A DNA stretch of 12,859 bases from UBA4735 sp036569845 (GTDB lineage Bacteria > Chloroflexota > Limnocylindria > P2-11E). The translations under genes and the position numbers were made by a program. Within the stretch, counting starts at the first letter, position 1. Each line of letters begins with the position of its first letter. Below are positions 1 to 7,243 of the stretch, one piece after another. Location: positions 1 to 12,859 of the forward strand of contig DATCPY010000167.1 in NCBI GenBank assembly GCA_036569845.1. Reading direction: 5' to 3'. The notes beneath the pieces are model-generated. The model made no database searches and was not told the origin of the DNA. It saw only the letters and a program-made list of their open reading frames with translations.

Positions 1-43
1 CCCCCCGCAATGCCCGCTTGATGATTCTCGCATCAGCTGGCCG

Positions 44-79
44 GGTGACTACTCACCGAGACCCGATGTCATGGGCCTC
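44..79 (-). terminator. Two adjacent hairpins just past the ArsR gene
   Basis: Read on the minus strand, 79-58 forms a 7-bp stem (GAGGCCC with GGGTCTC, one G-U pair, 8-nt loop) beginning 2 nt after the stop of the ArsR gene. It is followed by a perfect 5-bp stem at 57-44 (GGTGA/TCACC, 4-nt loop). The wobble pair is G-U only in the minus-strand RNA; the plus strand would have an A-C mismatch, which fits a role for the ArsR transcript. No U-tract follows, so an intrinsic terminator is only a possibility. Positions 1-43 hold nothing I can name. Confidence 0.3.
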
Positions 80-81
80 AG

Positions 82-486
82 CTAGTGCGGCAGCAGAAGA
101 TCGAACGCTGATTCGATCGCGTTGAGCACTTTGGCGGTCAGGTCGTCCGACAGGTGATAGCGGATGACGTTCTTCTCCCGGCGGCCGTCCACTGCTGAGA
201 CCTCGCGGAGTACCCGCAGGTGATGGCTCGTCGTCGACCGGCTGCGCTCGATGACGATGGCGATATCACCGGCGGCAAGATCGGTCGCCCGGAGCGCGCG
301 GACGATCTTGAAGCGCGTTGGATCGCAGAGACACACGAGGACGCGGCGGGCCTCGCGATCGGAGCGCGGCGACAGCATCCGCGCCGAAGCCGCTGCGACC
401 GCGCGCGGATCCTTGACCTGGTGGGTACCTATGTCTCCATCCCGGCGGCAGCGTAGGCGACGGCAACTGGTTCGACCTCGATGCAC
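82..486 (-). CDS. ArsR/SmtB-family transcriptional regulator
   Basis: This is a 134-residue winged-helix regulator of the ArsR type, expected to be a homodimeric DNA-binding repressor. The hallmark DPTRFKIVRAL lies at residues 55-65, the recognition helix is SRSTTSHHLRVLRE, and the wing (REKNVIRYHLS) follows. The arsenic-site motif ELCVCD in the helix before the recognition helix is absent (that stretch reads ATDLAAGDIAIVIE). The only cysteines near the core are C52 and C54 just before DPTR, so a metal ligand cannot be predicted. The start is uncertain. An ATG at 378 would give 98 residues, but the stretch KDPRAVAAASARML upstream of it resembles the helix that precedes the HTH core in longer family members. 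The GTG at 486 is the only standard in-frame start that includes it. Residues 1-20 are Arg-rich and look less convincing. A TTGACA (-35-like) lies at 508-503 on the same strand. Confidence 0.8.
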   Translation of the reverse strand: MHRGRTSCRRLRCRRDGDIGTHQVKDPRAVAAASARMLSPRSDREARRVLVCLCDPTRFKIVRALRATDLAAGDIAIVIERSRSTTSHHLRVLREVSAVDGRREKNVIRYHLSDDLTAKVLNAIESAFDLLLPH

Positions 487-569
487 CGGCTAGTTCGACG
501 CTTGTCAAAATTGCGCTTCCGACCTCGAACCGCCACCGTTCATGGTCTGACGCATCGGTGGGGACACGG

Positions 570-794
570 ATGGCGACCGGCCTGATCCGCACGGTCTGTG
601 TGGCGTCAGCGCATCTCGCGCATCCGGCCGATCCGACCGGTAACGCGTCGACCGTCTCGTTCATTGACGGCGATTGGGCGTATTGCCGAGCCGCTATCGA
701 CCTGCCGGACCATGAGTGGGCGGTGGTCGGCTCTGGTCTCAGCGTGCCGGATGCCGCGCGGTACGCGATCCAACATTCCAAGCCGGCCCGATGA
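570..794 (+). CDS. Small hypothetical protein, 74 aa
   Basis: I do not recognise this gene. The predicted 74-residue protein has balanced composition and a core that looks coding (VSFIDGDWAYCRAAIDL, then SGLSVPDAARYA), unlike the Arg/Ser/Pro-rich translations of the other frames here. It has two cysteines and two tryptophans, and no membrane segment or signal peptide. The ATG at 570 is preferred over an in-frame GTG at 558 because GGTGGGG lies about 6 nt before it, a passable ribosome binding site. It runs convergently towards the response regulator gene, with only 9 nt between the two stop codons. It lies divergent from the ArsR gene, which would make ArsR control plausible, but I see no clear operator in the gap. 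Confidence 0.5.
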   Translation: MATGLIRTVCVASAHLAHPADPTGNASTVSFIDGDWAYCRAAIDLPDHEWAVVGSGLSVPDAARYAIQHSKPAR

Positions 795-803
795 GCCTGC
801 CGC

Positions 804-1514
804 TCAGCTCGGGGGCGATGCGTCCCTGATCTGTTTCGAGCAGTAGGCGATGAGGGCGTCGAGATCGGTGAACTGACCGAGCGGCTCCATCTGGGAGCCA
901 CCCGCACGGTAGCGACCGATGAAGTACGCCCCCGCTGCACGCCACCGGTAGACGTTGAAGGTGCTCGGCGAGCGGCCGGCGGTGAACGTCACCCAGGATC
1001 GGCCGATCGTTGATGTCGCAAGGTCCCTGGCACCTGCCACACGGAGCCGATCGACCAGCTCGACGTGGAGGGAAAGCTCCTCCGCATCGGTGACTGGTCC
1101 GACCGCCTCACCGATGGCGTTAAGGACGGCCGACACCACCTGATCGATGTTGAACGGTTTCGGGATGATCCCGACGACCCGCGCGGCCTTTGCGCGTTGG
1201 CTGAGGTCGACGACCGCCTCGTCGCGCGTGTGCGAATCAGCCGTCATGAGGATCGTCGGGATCGGATGTGGCCGTGTGGCGAGCCACGCGGCGGTCTCCC
1301 AGGTGACTTGGGCATGCCGGAGGTCACCCCCATCGAGGAGTACGCAGTCGGGTTCGATGCGCTCGATCGCCGCCCGGACGTCGCCGGCATCTTGTAGGTA
1401 CAGGCAGGAGACAGTCAGACCCTCGTCCAGCAGGATCGTCTGCACCACCTCGGCGATGTCCCGATCATCGTCGATCACGACGACCGTCCGATCGCGTCTC
1501 GCCAGGAGATCCAT
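804..1514 (-). CDS. Response regulator with unrecognised C-terminal output domain
   Basis: This 236-residue cytoplasmic protein starts with a canonical receiver domain at residues 10-135. It has the acidic cluster DDD at 15-17, the phospho-acceptor D61 (CVLLDGGD), T91 (ILMTAD) and K119-P120 (IIPKPF), so phosphorylation should be possible. After a linker, residues ~150-236 form a separate domain that is not an OmpR wing, NarL/LuxR HTH, LytTR, GGDEF, EAL, HD-GYP or AAA+ module. It is rich in aromatic and Gly residues (FTAGRSPSTFNVYRWRAAG, YFIGRYRAGG, GQFTDLDALIAY), and I do not recognise it. The ATG at 1514 is chosen because the receiver begins right after it and TATGCT lies 6 nt upstream. An in-frame extension to 1673 is possible but reads as Pro/His/Thr-rich noise. 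The gene is divergent from the GGDEF-EAL gene, so the two may belong to one signalling circuit. Confidence 0.88.
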   Translation of the reverse strand: MDLLARRDRTVVVIDDDRDIAEVVQTILLDEGLTVSCLYLQDAGDVRAAIERIEPDCVLLDGGDLRHAQVTWETAAWLATRPHPIPTILMTADSHTRDEAVVDLSQRAKAARVVGIIPKPFNIDQVVSAVLNAIGEAVGPVTDAEELSLHVELVDRLRVAGARDLATSTIGRSWVTFTAGRSPSTFNVYRWRAAGAYFIGRYRAGGSQMEPLGQFTDLDALIAYCSKQIRDASPPS

Positions 1515-1520
1515 CGGTCG

Positions 1521-1526
1521 AGCATA
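1521..1526 (-). promoter_or_regulatory. Leaderless-type -10 element of the response regulator
   Basis: TATGCT on the minus strand ends 6 nt before the ATG at 1514. There is no recognisable Shine-Dalgarno and no clear -35. The TANNNT form and this spacing match leaderless promoters known from actinobacteria, Deinococcus-Thermus and related groups. Confidence 0.45.
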
Positions 1527-1633
1527 CGCACCGTGGGTAGTTGGAGGATGGTGCGTCGCTGGTACGCCCGTGCAGCCCACGTGCGTCGCGAGCCACGGGA
1601 ACGCGGGTCCTAGTACTTCAGGATTAGAAGCGA

Positions 1634-1647
1634 CCCCCGCGCGGGGG
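1634..1647. repeat. 14-bp perfect G/C palindrome in a divergent intergenic region
   Basis: CCCCCGCGCGGGGG is perfectly self-complementary and lies in the 170-bp gap (1515-1684) between the divergent response regulator and GGDEF-EAL genes, about 38 bp before the latter's ATG. It could be an operator for a dimeric regulator or a stem in the 5' leader. It is not a terminator of any gene, since both neighbours read away from it. A G+C-rich genome makes such a palindrome less surprising, so the functional call is weak. Apart from this and the -10 at 1521-1526, I see nothing certain in the gap. Confidence 0.3.
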
Positions 1648-1684
1648 ACGCCGTTCGGGTGCCTCGGACGCACGCTTCCCGCTG

Positions 1685-4669
1685 ATGGCCAAGGGGGAGC
1701 GCGCCGCGTCCGTGTTGCGGGCCTCGATGCGCGCGTCCGAGGATCGGCTCCGTCAGGTCTACGAAGCGGTCGGCTGCGGCATCCTCGTCCGCGATCCGAG
1801 CGGCACGATCATCTTCGCGAACGAACAGGCCGCGCGGATCTTCGGCGTCCCAGCGGAGCAGCTCGTCGGCACAGAGAATGCGGCCAGCGTCCGGCGCTAT
1901 GCGGAAGACGGCCGCGAGCTCGGCCGCACGGAGCTCACGTCGCACGTCGCGCGCAAGGAGAACCGCGCGATCCGCGACGTGCGCACGCGCTTCGTCCGCG
2001 CCGACGGTGAGGAGCTGTGGGTCCGGGTCGATTCCGTGCCGGTCCCCGACGCGTCCGGTTCGCTCGAGTACGTCGTGACCAGCTTCTTCGAGGTGACCGA
2101 GCGGATGCGGGCCGAGGAGCGCCTCGGATTGCGCGTCCGGCAGCAGGCGGCCGTCGCGGAACTCGGCCGGCTGGCACTTGCGGCGAACGATCTCGAGGCC
2201 CTGTTCGCCGAGACCGTGCGCACGGTCAACGGTCTGCTCGGCGCGGAAGCGTGCCGGATCATCCAGCACAGCCGGTCGGAGCGCCGCCTGTCGGTGCGCG
2301 CCGGCACCCGGTTGACCGCGGGCTCCGCGACCGAATGGATCGCGGACGACGCCACCGGCTCGCAGGCCGGGTACACCATCGCGAACGGGACCGACGTCAT
2401 CTCGAACGATCTCGCGGCGGAGCGGCGGTTCGCGGTCTACGAGCCGATCAGCGCCGCGGGCTTCCGATCGACGGCGACGGTCATCATCCCCGGCCACGAG
2501 CGACCGTTCGGCGTGCTCGCGGCCATCAGCCGGGCCACCGAGTTCGCGCCCGACGATGTCATGTTCATGCGCGCGGTCGCGAACATCCTGGGCGAAGCTA
2601 TCGAGCGGCTCGCCGGCATCCAGCGCATCCGCGCGAACGAGGCGCGCCTTCGCACGGTCGTCGACCATCTCCCGCTCGACCTCGTCGTGTACGACGCCAC
2701 CGGCCGAGTGACCCTGTCGACCGGGCGCCGCGTCGCCGGCCGCACGGCGACGCCCGCGGTGGTCGGCGATTCGATCTTCGACGTCAACAAGCAGAACCCC
2801 GCGGGCCTCAACCGCATCGTCCGCGCGCTCCGCGGCGAAGAGGTGCACGAGGAGGTCCGCGTCGGGGAGCACGTGATCGACATGCGCCACCAGCCGGTCC
2901 TCGCGGCCGACGGCACGGTCTCGGAGGTCGTCGGGCTCGCGCTCGACGTGACCGAGCGGGCGAAGGCTCAGGAAGGGCTCGCGCGCAAGGAAGCATTCGT
3001 TCGGGCGATCTTCGACTCCGTCGACACACACCTCGCCGTGCTCGATCGCGCGGGCGTCATCGTCGACGCGAACGAGCACTGGCTCCAAGAGGTCCGCTCG
3101 GGCGAGTCCGACATGAAGGACGCGACCATCGGCGACGACTACCTCGCATTCCTGCGGGGCACGGACACCGAAGAGAGCCGCGAGGTCGTTGCGGGCATCG
3201 AAGCCGTGCTCGACCGCTCGCGGCCGAATGTGAGCTTCGAGTTCCCGCTCGAGCGCGCCGACGGTCGCCGCTGGTATCAGCTGTCGGTCCAGCAGCTCCG
3301 CTCGCCGGACGGCGGCGTCGTGGTCGGGCACCGGGACATCACTGAGCGCAAGCGCGTCGAGGAGGCCCTCGAGCACCAGGCCCTGCACGACATGGTCACC
3401 GACCTCCCGAACCGCAGCCTCCTGCGCGACCGGCTCCGTCAGGCGATCCTCGCCGCGCGCCGGCGCAACACCCAGGTCGCGCTGCTGTTCATCGACCTCG
3501 ACCGGTTCAAGGAGCTGAACGACACGTTCGGCCATCAGGCCGGCGACACGATCCTGCGCGAGGTCGGCGAGCGGTTCGTCGACGCCGTACGCGCGTCCGA
3601 CACGGTCGCGCGCCTCGGCGGTGACGAGTTCGCGGTGCTGATCCCGCTCGCCGCGGACCGTGAAGAGGCGGTCATGGTGGCCCGGCGCGTCCTCGCCTCG
3701 CTGCAAGAGCCGTTCATCGTCGAAGGCGAGAGCGCGTACATCGAGGCGAGCATCGGCATCGTCCTCTGCCCTGAGCATGGCGAGGACGTCCAGACCCTCA
3801 TGCGCCGCGCGGATGTCGCGATGTACGCGGCCAAGCGCGCGGGCTCCGGGATGCAGATCTACGAGCGGGACAAGGACCTCCACAGCCCGAGCGCCATCGG
3901 CCTCGCCGGCGATCTGCGCCACTCCGTGGAGCGCGGCGAGCTGATCCTCCACTACCAGCCGATCGTCGACCTCGCGCGGAACCGCTGCGTCGGCGTCGAG
4001 GCGCTCTGCCGCTGGCAGCACCCGACGCGCGGGGTCGTTGCCCCTGGGACATTCATCCCGCTCGCCGAGGAGAACGGCTTCATCCGCCAGATCGGGCTCT
4101 GGACCATTCAGGAGGCGATGGGCGTGATCAGCGGCGCGAATGGCGCCGCCGTGCCGATCATGTCGGTCAACCTGTCGATGCGGAACCTGCGCGGCACCGA
4201 CCTGGCCGCCAACCTCGCCGAGATGATCGAGCGGACCGGCGCGGATCCGTCGCGCCTCAAGTTCGAGATCACCGAGACCGCGATGATGGCCGACGCGGAG
4301 CACACCCAAGCGGTCCTCGGCGAGCTCCAGCGGATGGGCATCCGTCTCTCCATCGATGACTTCGGGACCGGCTACTCCTCGCTCGCGTACCTGCAGCGTC
4401 TTCCGGTCGACGACATCAAGGTCGATCGCTCGTTCGTCCTCAGCATGCTCAGCAACTCGAGCGACGAGGCGATCGTGCGCTCGACCATCGAGCTCGCCCA
4501 CAACCTCGGCATGCGGGCGATCGCGGAAGGTGTCGAAGACCAGGCGACCCTCGACCGGCTGCGCGAGCTCGGCTGCGACCAGGCCCAGGGCTACTACATG
4601 GGCCGCCCGATGCCGCTCGCGGAGCTCCACGAATGGCTCGCGACGAGCGAATGGGGTACGAAGAGCTAG
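1685..4669 (+). CDS. PAS-GAF-PAS-PAS-GGDEF-EAL cyclic di-GMP enzyme
   Basis: This 994-residue soluble protein senses signals and makes and/or breaks cyclic di-GMP. Order: PAS ~22-140, GAF ~153-305, PAS ~315-428, PAS ~436-560, GGDEF ~565-725, EAL ~740-985. The diguanylate cyclase site GGDEF (645-649) is intact, and the product-inhibition motif RASD (636-639) sits at the usual 5-residue distance. The EAL domain keeps EALCR (772-776), VNLSMRN, FEITET, DDFGTG (891-896), K912 in DIKVD and E948 in AEGVED. So the phosphodiesterase also looks active, and the balance presumably depends on the sensor domains. No membrane segment or signal peptide is visible, so it should be cytosolic. The ATG at 1685 is the first start after an in-frame stop at 1625 but has no good Shine-Dalgarno; an ATG at 1730 is a possible alternative. 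It converges with the next gene, leaving 13 nt between stops. Confidence 0.95.
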   Translation: MAKGERAASVLRASMRASEDRLRQVYEAVGCGILVRDPSGTIIFANEQAARIFGVPAEQLVGTENAASVRRYAEDGRELGRTELTSHVARKENRAIRDVRTRFVRADGEELWVRVDSVPVPDASGSLEYVVTSFFEVTERMRAEERLGLRVRQQAAVAELGRLALAANDLEALFAETVRTVNGLLGAEACRIIQHSRSERRLSVRAGTRLTAGSATEWIADDATGSQAGYTIANGTDVISNDLAAERRFAVYEPISAAGFRSTATVIIPGHERPFGVLAAISRATEFAPDDVMFMRAVANILGEAIERLAGIQRIRANEARLRTVVDHLPLDLVVYDATGRVTLSTGRRVAGRTATPAVVGDSIFDVNKQNPAGLNRIVRALRGEEVHEEVRVGEHVIDMRHQPVLAADGTVSEVVGLALDVTERAKAQEGLARKEAFVRAIFDSVDTHLAVLDRAGVIVDANEHWLQEVRSGESDMKDATIGDDYLAFLRGTDTEESREVVAGIEAVLDRSRPNVSFEFPLERADGRRWYQLSVQQLRSPDGGVVVGHRDITERKRVEEALEHQALHDMVTDLPNRSLLRDRLRQAILAARRRNTQVALLFIDLDRFKELNDTFGHQAGDTILREVGERFVDAVRASDTVARLGGDEFAVLIPLAADREEAVMVARRVLASLQEPFIVEGESAYIEASIGIVLCPEHGEDVQTLMRRADVAMYAAKRAGSGMQIYERDKDLHSPSAIGLAGDLRHSVERGELILHYQPIVDLARNRCVGVEALCRWQHPTRGVVAPGTFIPLAEENGFIRQIGLWTIQEAMGVISGANGAAVPIMSVNLSMRNLRGTDLAANLAEMIERTGADPSRLKFEITETAMMADAEHTQAVLGELQRMGIRLSIDDFGTGYSSLAYLQRLPVDDIKVDRSFVLSMLSNSSDEAIVRSTIELAHNLGMRAIAEGVEDQATLDRLRELGCDQAQGYYMGRPMPLAELHEWLATSEWGTKS

Positions 4670-4682
4670 GACCCGATCCGGA

Positions 4683-5372
4683 TCAGACCGCGTAGACCTT
4701 CCGTACGCTGGCCGGCACCGAGGTCACCGAGGCGAGCTTCTCCGTCCCGTCGAAGAGCGCGCTCAGCATGCCGCCCCGGATCCGATAGCTGATCCCGATG
4801 ATCAGGTCCATCTGTCCCCGGCGGAGGGGGTACTGGACCTCCTCGTTCTCGTAGCGTTGCTCGAACGAATCGTCGTCGGGACACCGGACGTCCATCCCGC
4901 CTGCGATCCGCTGGGCAGCCCCGGCCGTGTACCTGATGTCTAAGCCCACTTCGTATGCATCCGACAGAAAGCCGTAGTGCTCTGTTGTCACGACCGTCGC
5001 GCCATGACGCTTCGTCTCCTTGGAGTGCTCAGCAGTGACGACCGCGACCGCGCATTGCGGGAATGCATCTTTGACGTCGGTCAGCGTTAGGTACCGCATG
5101 TTCGCTTCGGTCCCGTTGCTCGCATGTTCGACGTTGCCGTTCACCGGTACGTAGAGATACGCAGGGACCGTGCGGGGCGCGCCGTCGGGTTCCGCATCGA
5201 AGATGACCTCACAAAGACCGATCGTCAGATTGCTGCCGCCGAGCCGCTCGGCGACGCGCCACTGTGGGGCCAGGAGCCGCTGCAGCGATGGTGTGTCTAC
5301 TGCGAAATTGAGCATGACGCGCTCGTACCAATAGGTATGGAGGAGCCTGGTCTGCGGCTCGCCGACCAGCAC
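4683..5372 (-). CDS. Unassigned 229-aa protein, last gene of operon
   Basis: I cannot assign this gene firmly. The protein is soluble-looking, beta-rich and without signal peptide or membrane segment. The early part (LNFAVDTPSLQRLLAPQWRV, then GGSNLTIGLCEVIFD) recalls the N-terminal part of acetoacetate-decarboxylase-like barrels, in which a hydrophobic strand, a short LLP-type helix and a GGxNL strand follow each other. This is a weak impression, and I cannot point to the catalytic lysine of true decarboxylases. It starts with GTG 4 nt after the stop of the HTH gene, so translation is likely coupled. An ATG at residue 20 is a less likely start. Its codon use is visibly less G+C-biased than its neighbours (A/T third positions are common at 4930-5110), which may point to a different history. 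Confidence 0.75.
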   Translation of the reverse strand: MLVGEPQTRLLHTYWYERVMLNFAVDTPSLQRLLAPQWRVAERLGGSNLTIGLCEVIFDAEPDGAPRTVPAYLYVPVNGNVEHASNGTEANMRYLTLTDVKDAFPQCAVAVVTAEHSKETKRHGATVVTTEHYGFLSDAYEVGLDIRYTAGAAQRIAGGMDVRCPDDDSFEQRYENEEVQYPLRRGQMDLIIGISYRIRGGMLSALFDGTEKLASVTSVPASVRKVYAV

Positions 5373-5376
5373 TCGG

Positions 5377-5634
5377 TCAGATCCCCTTCACCAAGTCGGC
5401 GAGCGTCACGCCTAGCCGCTTCGCGAAGTGCGACAGCGCGGCGAGCGACGGCGCAACGCGGCCGGTCTCCATCTTCCACACATATTGCCGCTGGAAGTAC
5501 ACAACGCCGCGCGCGCTCTGCCCGAGCTCGGCCATCGTCAGCCCCTTCTTCTCGCGTAGCGCGCGGATCCGCTTTCCCACCGCGCGCAAGAGCTTCGCCT
5601 CGCCGGGCACATCGGGATTCACGCGCGCCGGCAT
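5377..5634 (-). CDS. Small XRE-family helix-turn-helix protein
   Basis: This 85-residue protein is almost entirely one Cro/C1-type HTH domain. GKRIRALREKKGLTMAELGQ (20-39) forms helices 1 and 2, and ETGRVAPSLAALSHFAKRLG (56-75) forms the conserved tail, ending ADLV. Between helix 2 and WKMETG, the stretch SARGVVYFQRQYV looks a few residues longer than the usual turn and recognition helix. The ATG at 5634 overlaps the hydrolase stop as TGATG, which decides the start; upstream in-frame sequence lies entirely inside the hydrolase gene and is Arg-rich noise. With no sensor domain it may be a local regulator of this operon or a DNA-binding partner of the following protein; both ideas are inference from position. 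Confidence 0.85.
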   Translation of the reverse strand: MPARVNPDVPGEAKLLRAVGKRIRALREKKGLTMAELGQSARGVVYFQRQYVWKMETGRVAPSLAALSHFAKRLGVTLADLVKGI

Positions 5635-6269
5635 CAGCGGCGGCCTGCGACGAAATCGACCGCCGCCGCGATCAGCTCGGCCCCGTACGGACCGTCCAGC
5701 AGCGGGCGCGAGTGCTCGGTGCCGTCGACCATCAGGAGCATCTTCGGCGCGTCGCAGACCTCGAACGTGTGCAGCACGTGCGGCGCAGCACCGAGATGGT
5801 CCTCGGTCGCGCAGATGAACAGCTTTCGGCCGCTCACTTTCTTCGACAGCGCGTCGTCGACCGGCTCGACCGGCGCAGAGATGCTCACGACGCACTCGAC
5901 GTCATTATCGAACGAGGAGCCGAGCACGGCATGGCCACCCATCGACGCGCCGACCAGCGCAATCTCCGTGGCACCGGCCTCCTTGAGCCAGGCCTTCGCA
6001 GCCGCCAGATCCGTGACCGTCGTCCAAACCGAGCTCGAGCGCGGCTCCGAGCCGACCTTGCCGGTCTTTCCGGTCGAGCCGCCGAAGCCGCGGAAGTTCA
6101 GGGCGAGCGCGGGAACACCCCGCTCGGCGAACCGCGGTGCGATGTCTTTCCAGCCGCTCGCGTCCCAGCTCATGCCATGACAGAGGATCACCGCGCGGTC
6201 CGCCGGCAGCGTCCCGTACAGCTCGGCCGTGAGCGTCTCCCCGTCACTGGTGAGCTGGAGGGCGGTCAC
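5634..6269 (-). CDS. Alpha/beta hydrolase (dienelactone-hydrolase-like)
   Basis: This 211-residue single-domain alpha/beta hydrolase has CHGM (30-33) supplying the oxyanion region, nucleophile elbow GASMG with S109, likely acid D157 (ICATEDH) and H186 (DGTEHSR). The full Ser-Asp-His triad is therefore in place. It lacks a long cap insertion and a signal peptide, so it is a small cytoplasmic esterase/lipase/lactonase type, with substrate unknown. It starts with GTG and overlaps the dehydrogenase stop by 4 nt (GTGA); its own stop overlaps the next ATG by one base. It therefore belongs to one operon with the dehydrogenase, which hints at release of a hydroxyacid or lactone product, but the sequence alone does not show this. 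Confidence 0.9.
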   Translation of the reverse strand: MTALQLTSDGETLTAELYGTLPADRAVILCHGMSWDASGWKDIAPRFAERGVPALALNFRGFGGSTGKTGKVGSEPRSSSVWTTVTDLAAAKAWLKEAGATEIALVGASMGGHAVLGSSFDNDVECVVSISAPVEPVDDALSKKVSGRKLFICATEDHLGAAPHVLHTFEVCDAPKMLLMVDGTEHSRPLLDGPYGAELIAAAVDFVAGRR

Positions 6270-7231
6270 GGGACCGGGTCGAGGAGCGGCGTGCCGTCAA
6301 GGAACGCGAGAATGTTCTGGGCCGCGCGCACGGCCATCTTCGTCCGCGTTTGCTCCGACGCGGACGCGATGTGCGGCAGGAGCACGACGTTCTCGAGCGT
6401 CATCAGGAGCGGGTCGACGTCCGGCTCGCGCTCGAAGACGTCGAGGCCCGCGCCAGCGATGACGCCGTCGCGTAGCGCCTCGGCGAGGGCGCGCTCATCC
6501 ACGACCGGGCCGCGCGAGCTGTTGATGAGGATCGCGGTGCGCTTCATCTTCCGGAGCCGCTCGGCGTTCATGAGGTGGCGCGTCTCCGGAAGGAGCGGTG
6601 TGTGCAGCGACACGAAGTCGGACTGCGCGAGCAGCTCGTCGAGCGTCACGTACGTCGCGTCGAGCTCGCGCTCGGCGTCCTCGTTCCGTCGGGCGTCGGT
6701 GTACAGGATCTTCATCTGGAAGCCCTTCGCCCGGCGCGAGAGCGCGCGGCCGATGCGGCCCATCCCGACGATCCCGAGCGTCGCATGGTGGACGTCGCGG
6801 CCGGTGAACAGGAACGGGGTCCACCCGCGGTATTTTCCCGCGCGCAGGTAGCGCTCGGCCTCGCCGAGGCGGCGCGCGGCCGCCAGCAGGAGGGCGAACG
6901 CGCCGTCGGCGGTCGTCTCGTCGAGGATCCCGGGCGCGAACGTGACCGGGATCTTGCGCTCGCGCGCGGCCGCGATGTCGATGTTGTCGTAGCCGGTACC
7001 CATGGTCGCGATGAACTTGAGCTTCGTCGCGCCGCGGATCGCGTCACCGTTCACCGGATTTGCCGGCAGCGTGTACACGATGTCGGCGTCCTTGATCATG
7101 CCGACGACCTCCTGGGCCGTCGGGATCGGTGGATCCTCGGGGCCGATCACGATCTCGGCACGAGGCCGGAGGAGCTTCAAGGCCTCGTCGCTGATGGGAC
7201 GCGTGACGACGATGCGCGGCCGATCGGGCAC
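6266..7231 (-). CDS. D-2-hydroxyacid dehydrogenase, glyoxylate/hydroxypyruvate reductase type
   Basis: This 321-residue enzyme should interconvert 2-oxoacids and D-2-hydroxyacids, most likely glyoxylate/glycolate or hydroxypyruvate/D-glycerate. Substrate-loop residues MGTGYDNID lie at 77-85 and the dinucleotide motif GMGRIG at 156-161. The catalytic set is R240 (NSSRGPVVDE), E269 (DVFEREP) and H287 (LPHIAS). D179 at the end of the strand after the nucleotide motif (LYTDARR) suggests preference for NADH, although archaeal NADPH enzymes of this group have Ser there; the cofactor call is inference. The length is typical. It starts with GTG, is first in the four-gene minus-strand operon, and has TATTGT 6 nt before the start codon. 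Confidence 0.92.
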   Translation of the reverse strand: MPDRPRIVVTRPISDEALKLLRPRAEIVIGPEDPPIPTAQEVVGMIKDADIVYTLPANPVNGDAIRGATKLKFIATMGTGYDNIDIAAARERKIPVTFAPGILDETTADGAFALLLAAARRLGEAERYLRAGKYRGWTPFLFTGRDVHHATLGIVGMGRIGRALSRRAKGFQMKILYTDARRNEDAERELDATYVTLDELLAQSDFVSLHTPLLPETRHLMNAERLRKMKRTAILINSSRGPVVDERALAEALRDGVIAGAGLDVFEREPDVDPLLMTLENVVLLPHIASASEQTRTKMAVRAAQNILAFLDGTPLLDPVP

Positions 7232-7237
7232 GCGCAG

Positions 7238-7243
7238 ACAATA
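7238..7243 (-). promoter_or_regulatory. Leaderless-type -10 element of the dehydrogenase operon
   Basis: TATTGT on the minus strand ends 6 nt before the GTG at 7231, inside a gap of only 20 nt between two divergent genes. The gap is too short for a classical promoter with leader on both sides, and no Shine-Dalgarno is visible for either gene. Confidence 0.45.

Noticed and set aside
19..35. TGATG/CATCA inverted repeat near the left edge
   Set aside because: A 5-bp stem with a 7-nt loop and no T-run; too common to call.
1515..1673. N-terminal extension of the response regulator
   Set aside because: Pro/Thr/His-rich, crosses a likely -10 and the intergenic palindrome; the receiver starts right after the ATG at 1514.
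2017..3345. 442-codon plus-strand frame inside the GGDEF-EAL gene
   Set aside because: Arg/Gly/Pro-rich translation with no motif, fully inside the real gene in another frame.
1610..4630. A 1006-codon open frame antisense to the GGDEF-EAL gene
   Set aside because: Its composition is that of a mirror frame (long runs of Asp, Arg, Val, His, Leu without any domain), while the plus strand encodes six recognisable domains. High G+C leaves few stops in the opposite frame.
4675..4684. GATCCGGATC palindrome between the convergent stops
   Set aside because: A 10-bp palindrome with no loop and no T-tract is not a credible bidirectional terminator.
5635..5895. N-terminal extension of the HTH protein
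   Set aside because: Arg-rich and wholly within the hydrolase gene in another frame; the TGATG overlap marks the real start.
5124..6851. 575-codon plus-strand frame opposite the dehydrogenase-hydrolase operon
   Set aside because: Arg/Ser/Ala-rich with no domain, opposite three genes with clear motifs.
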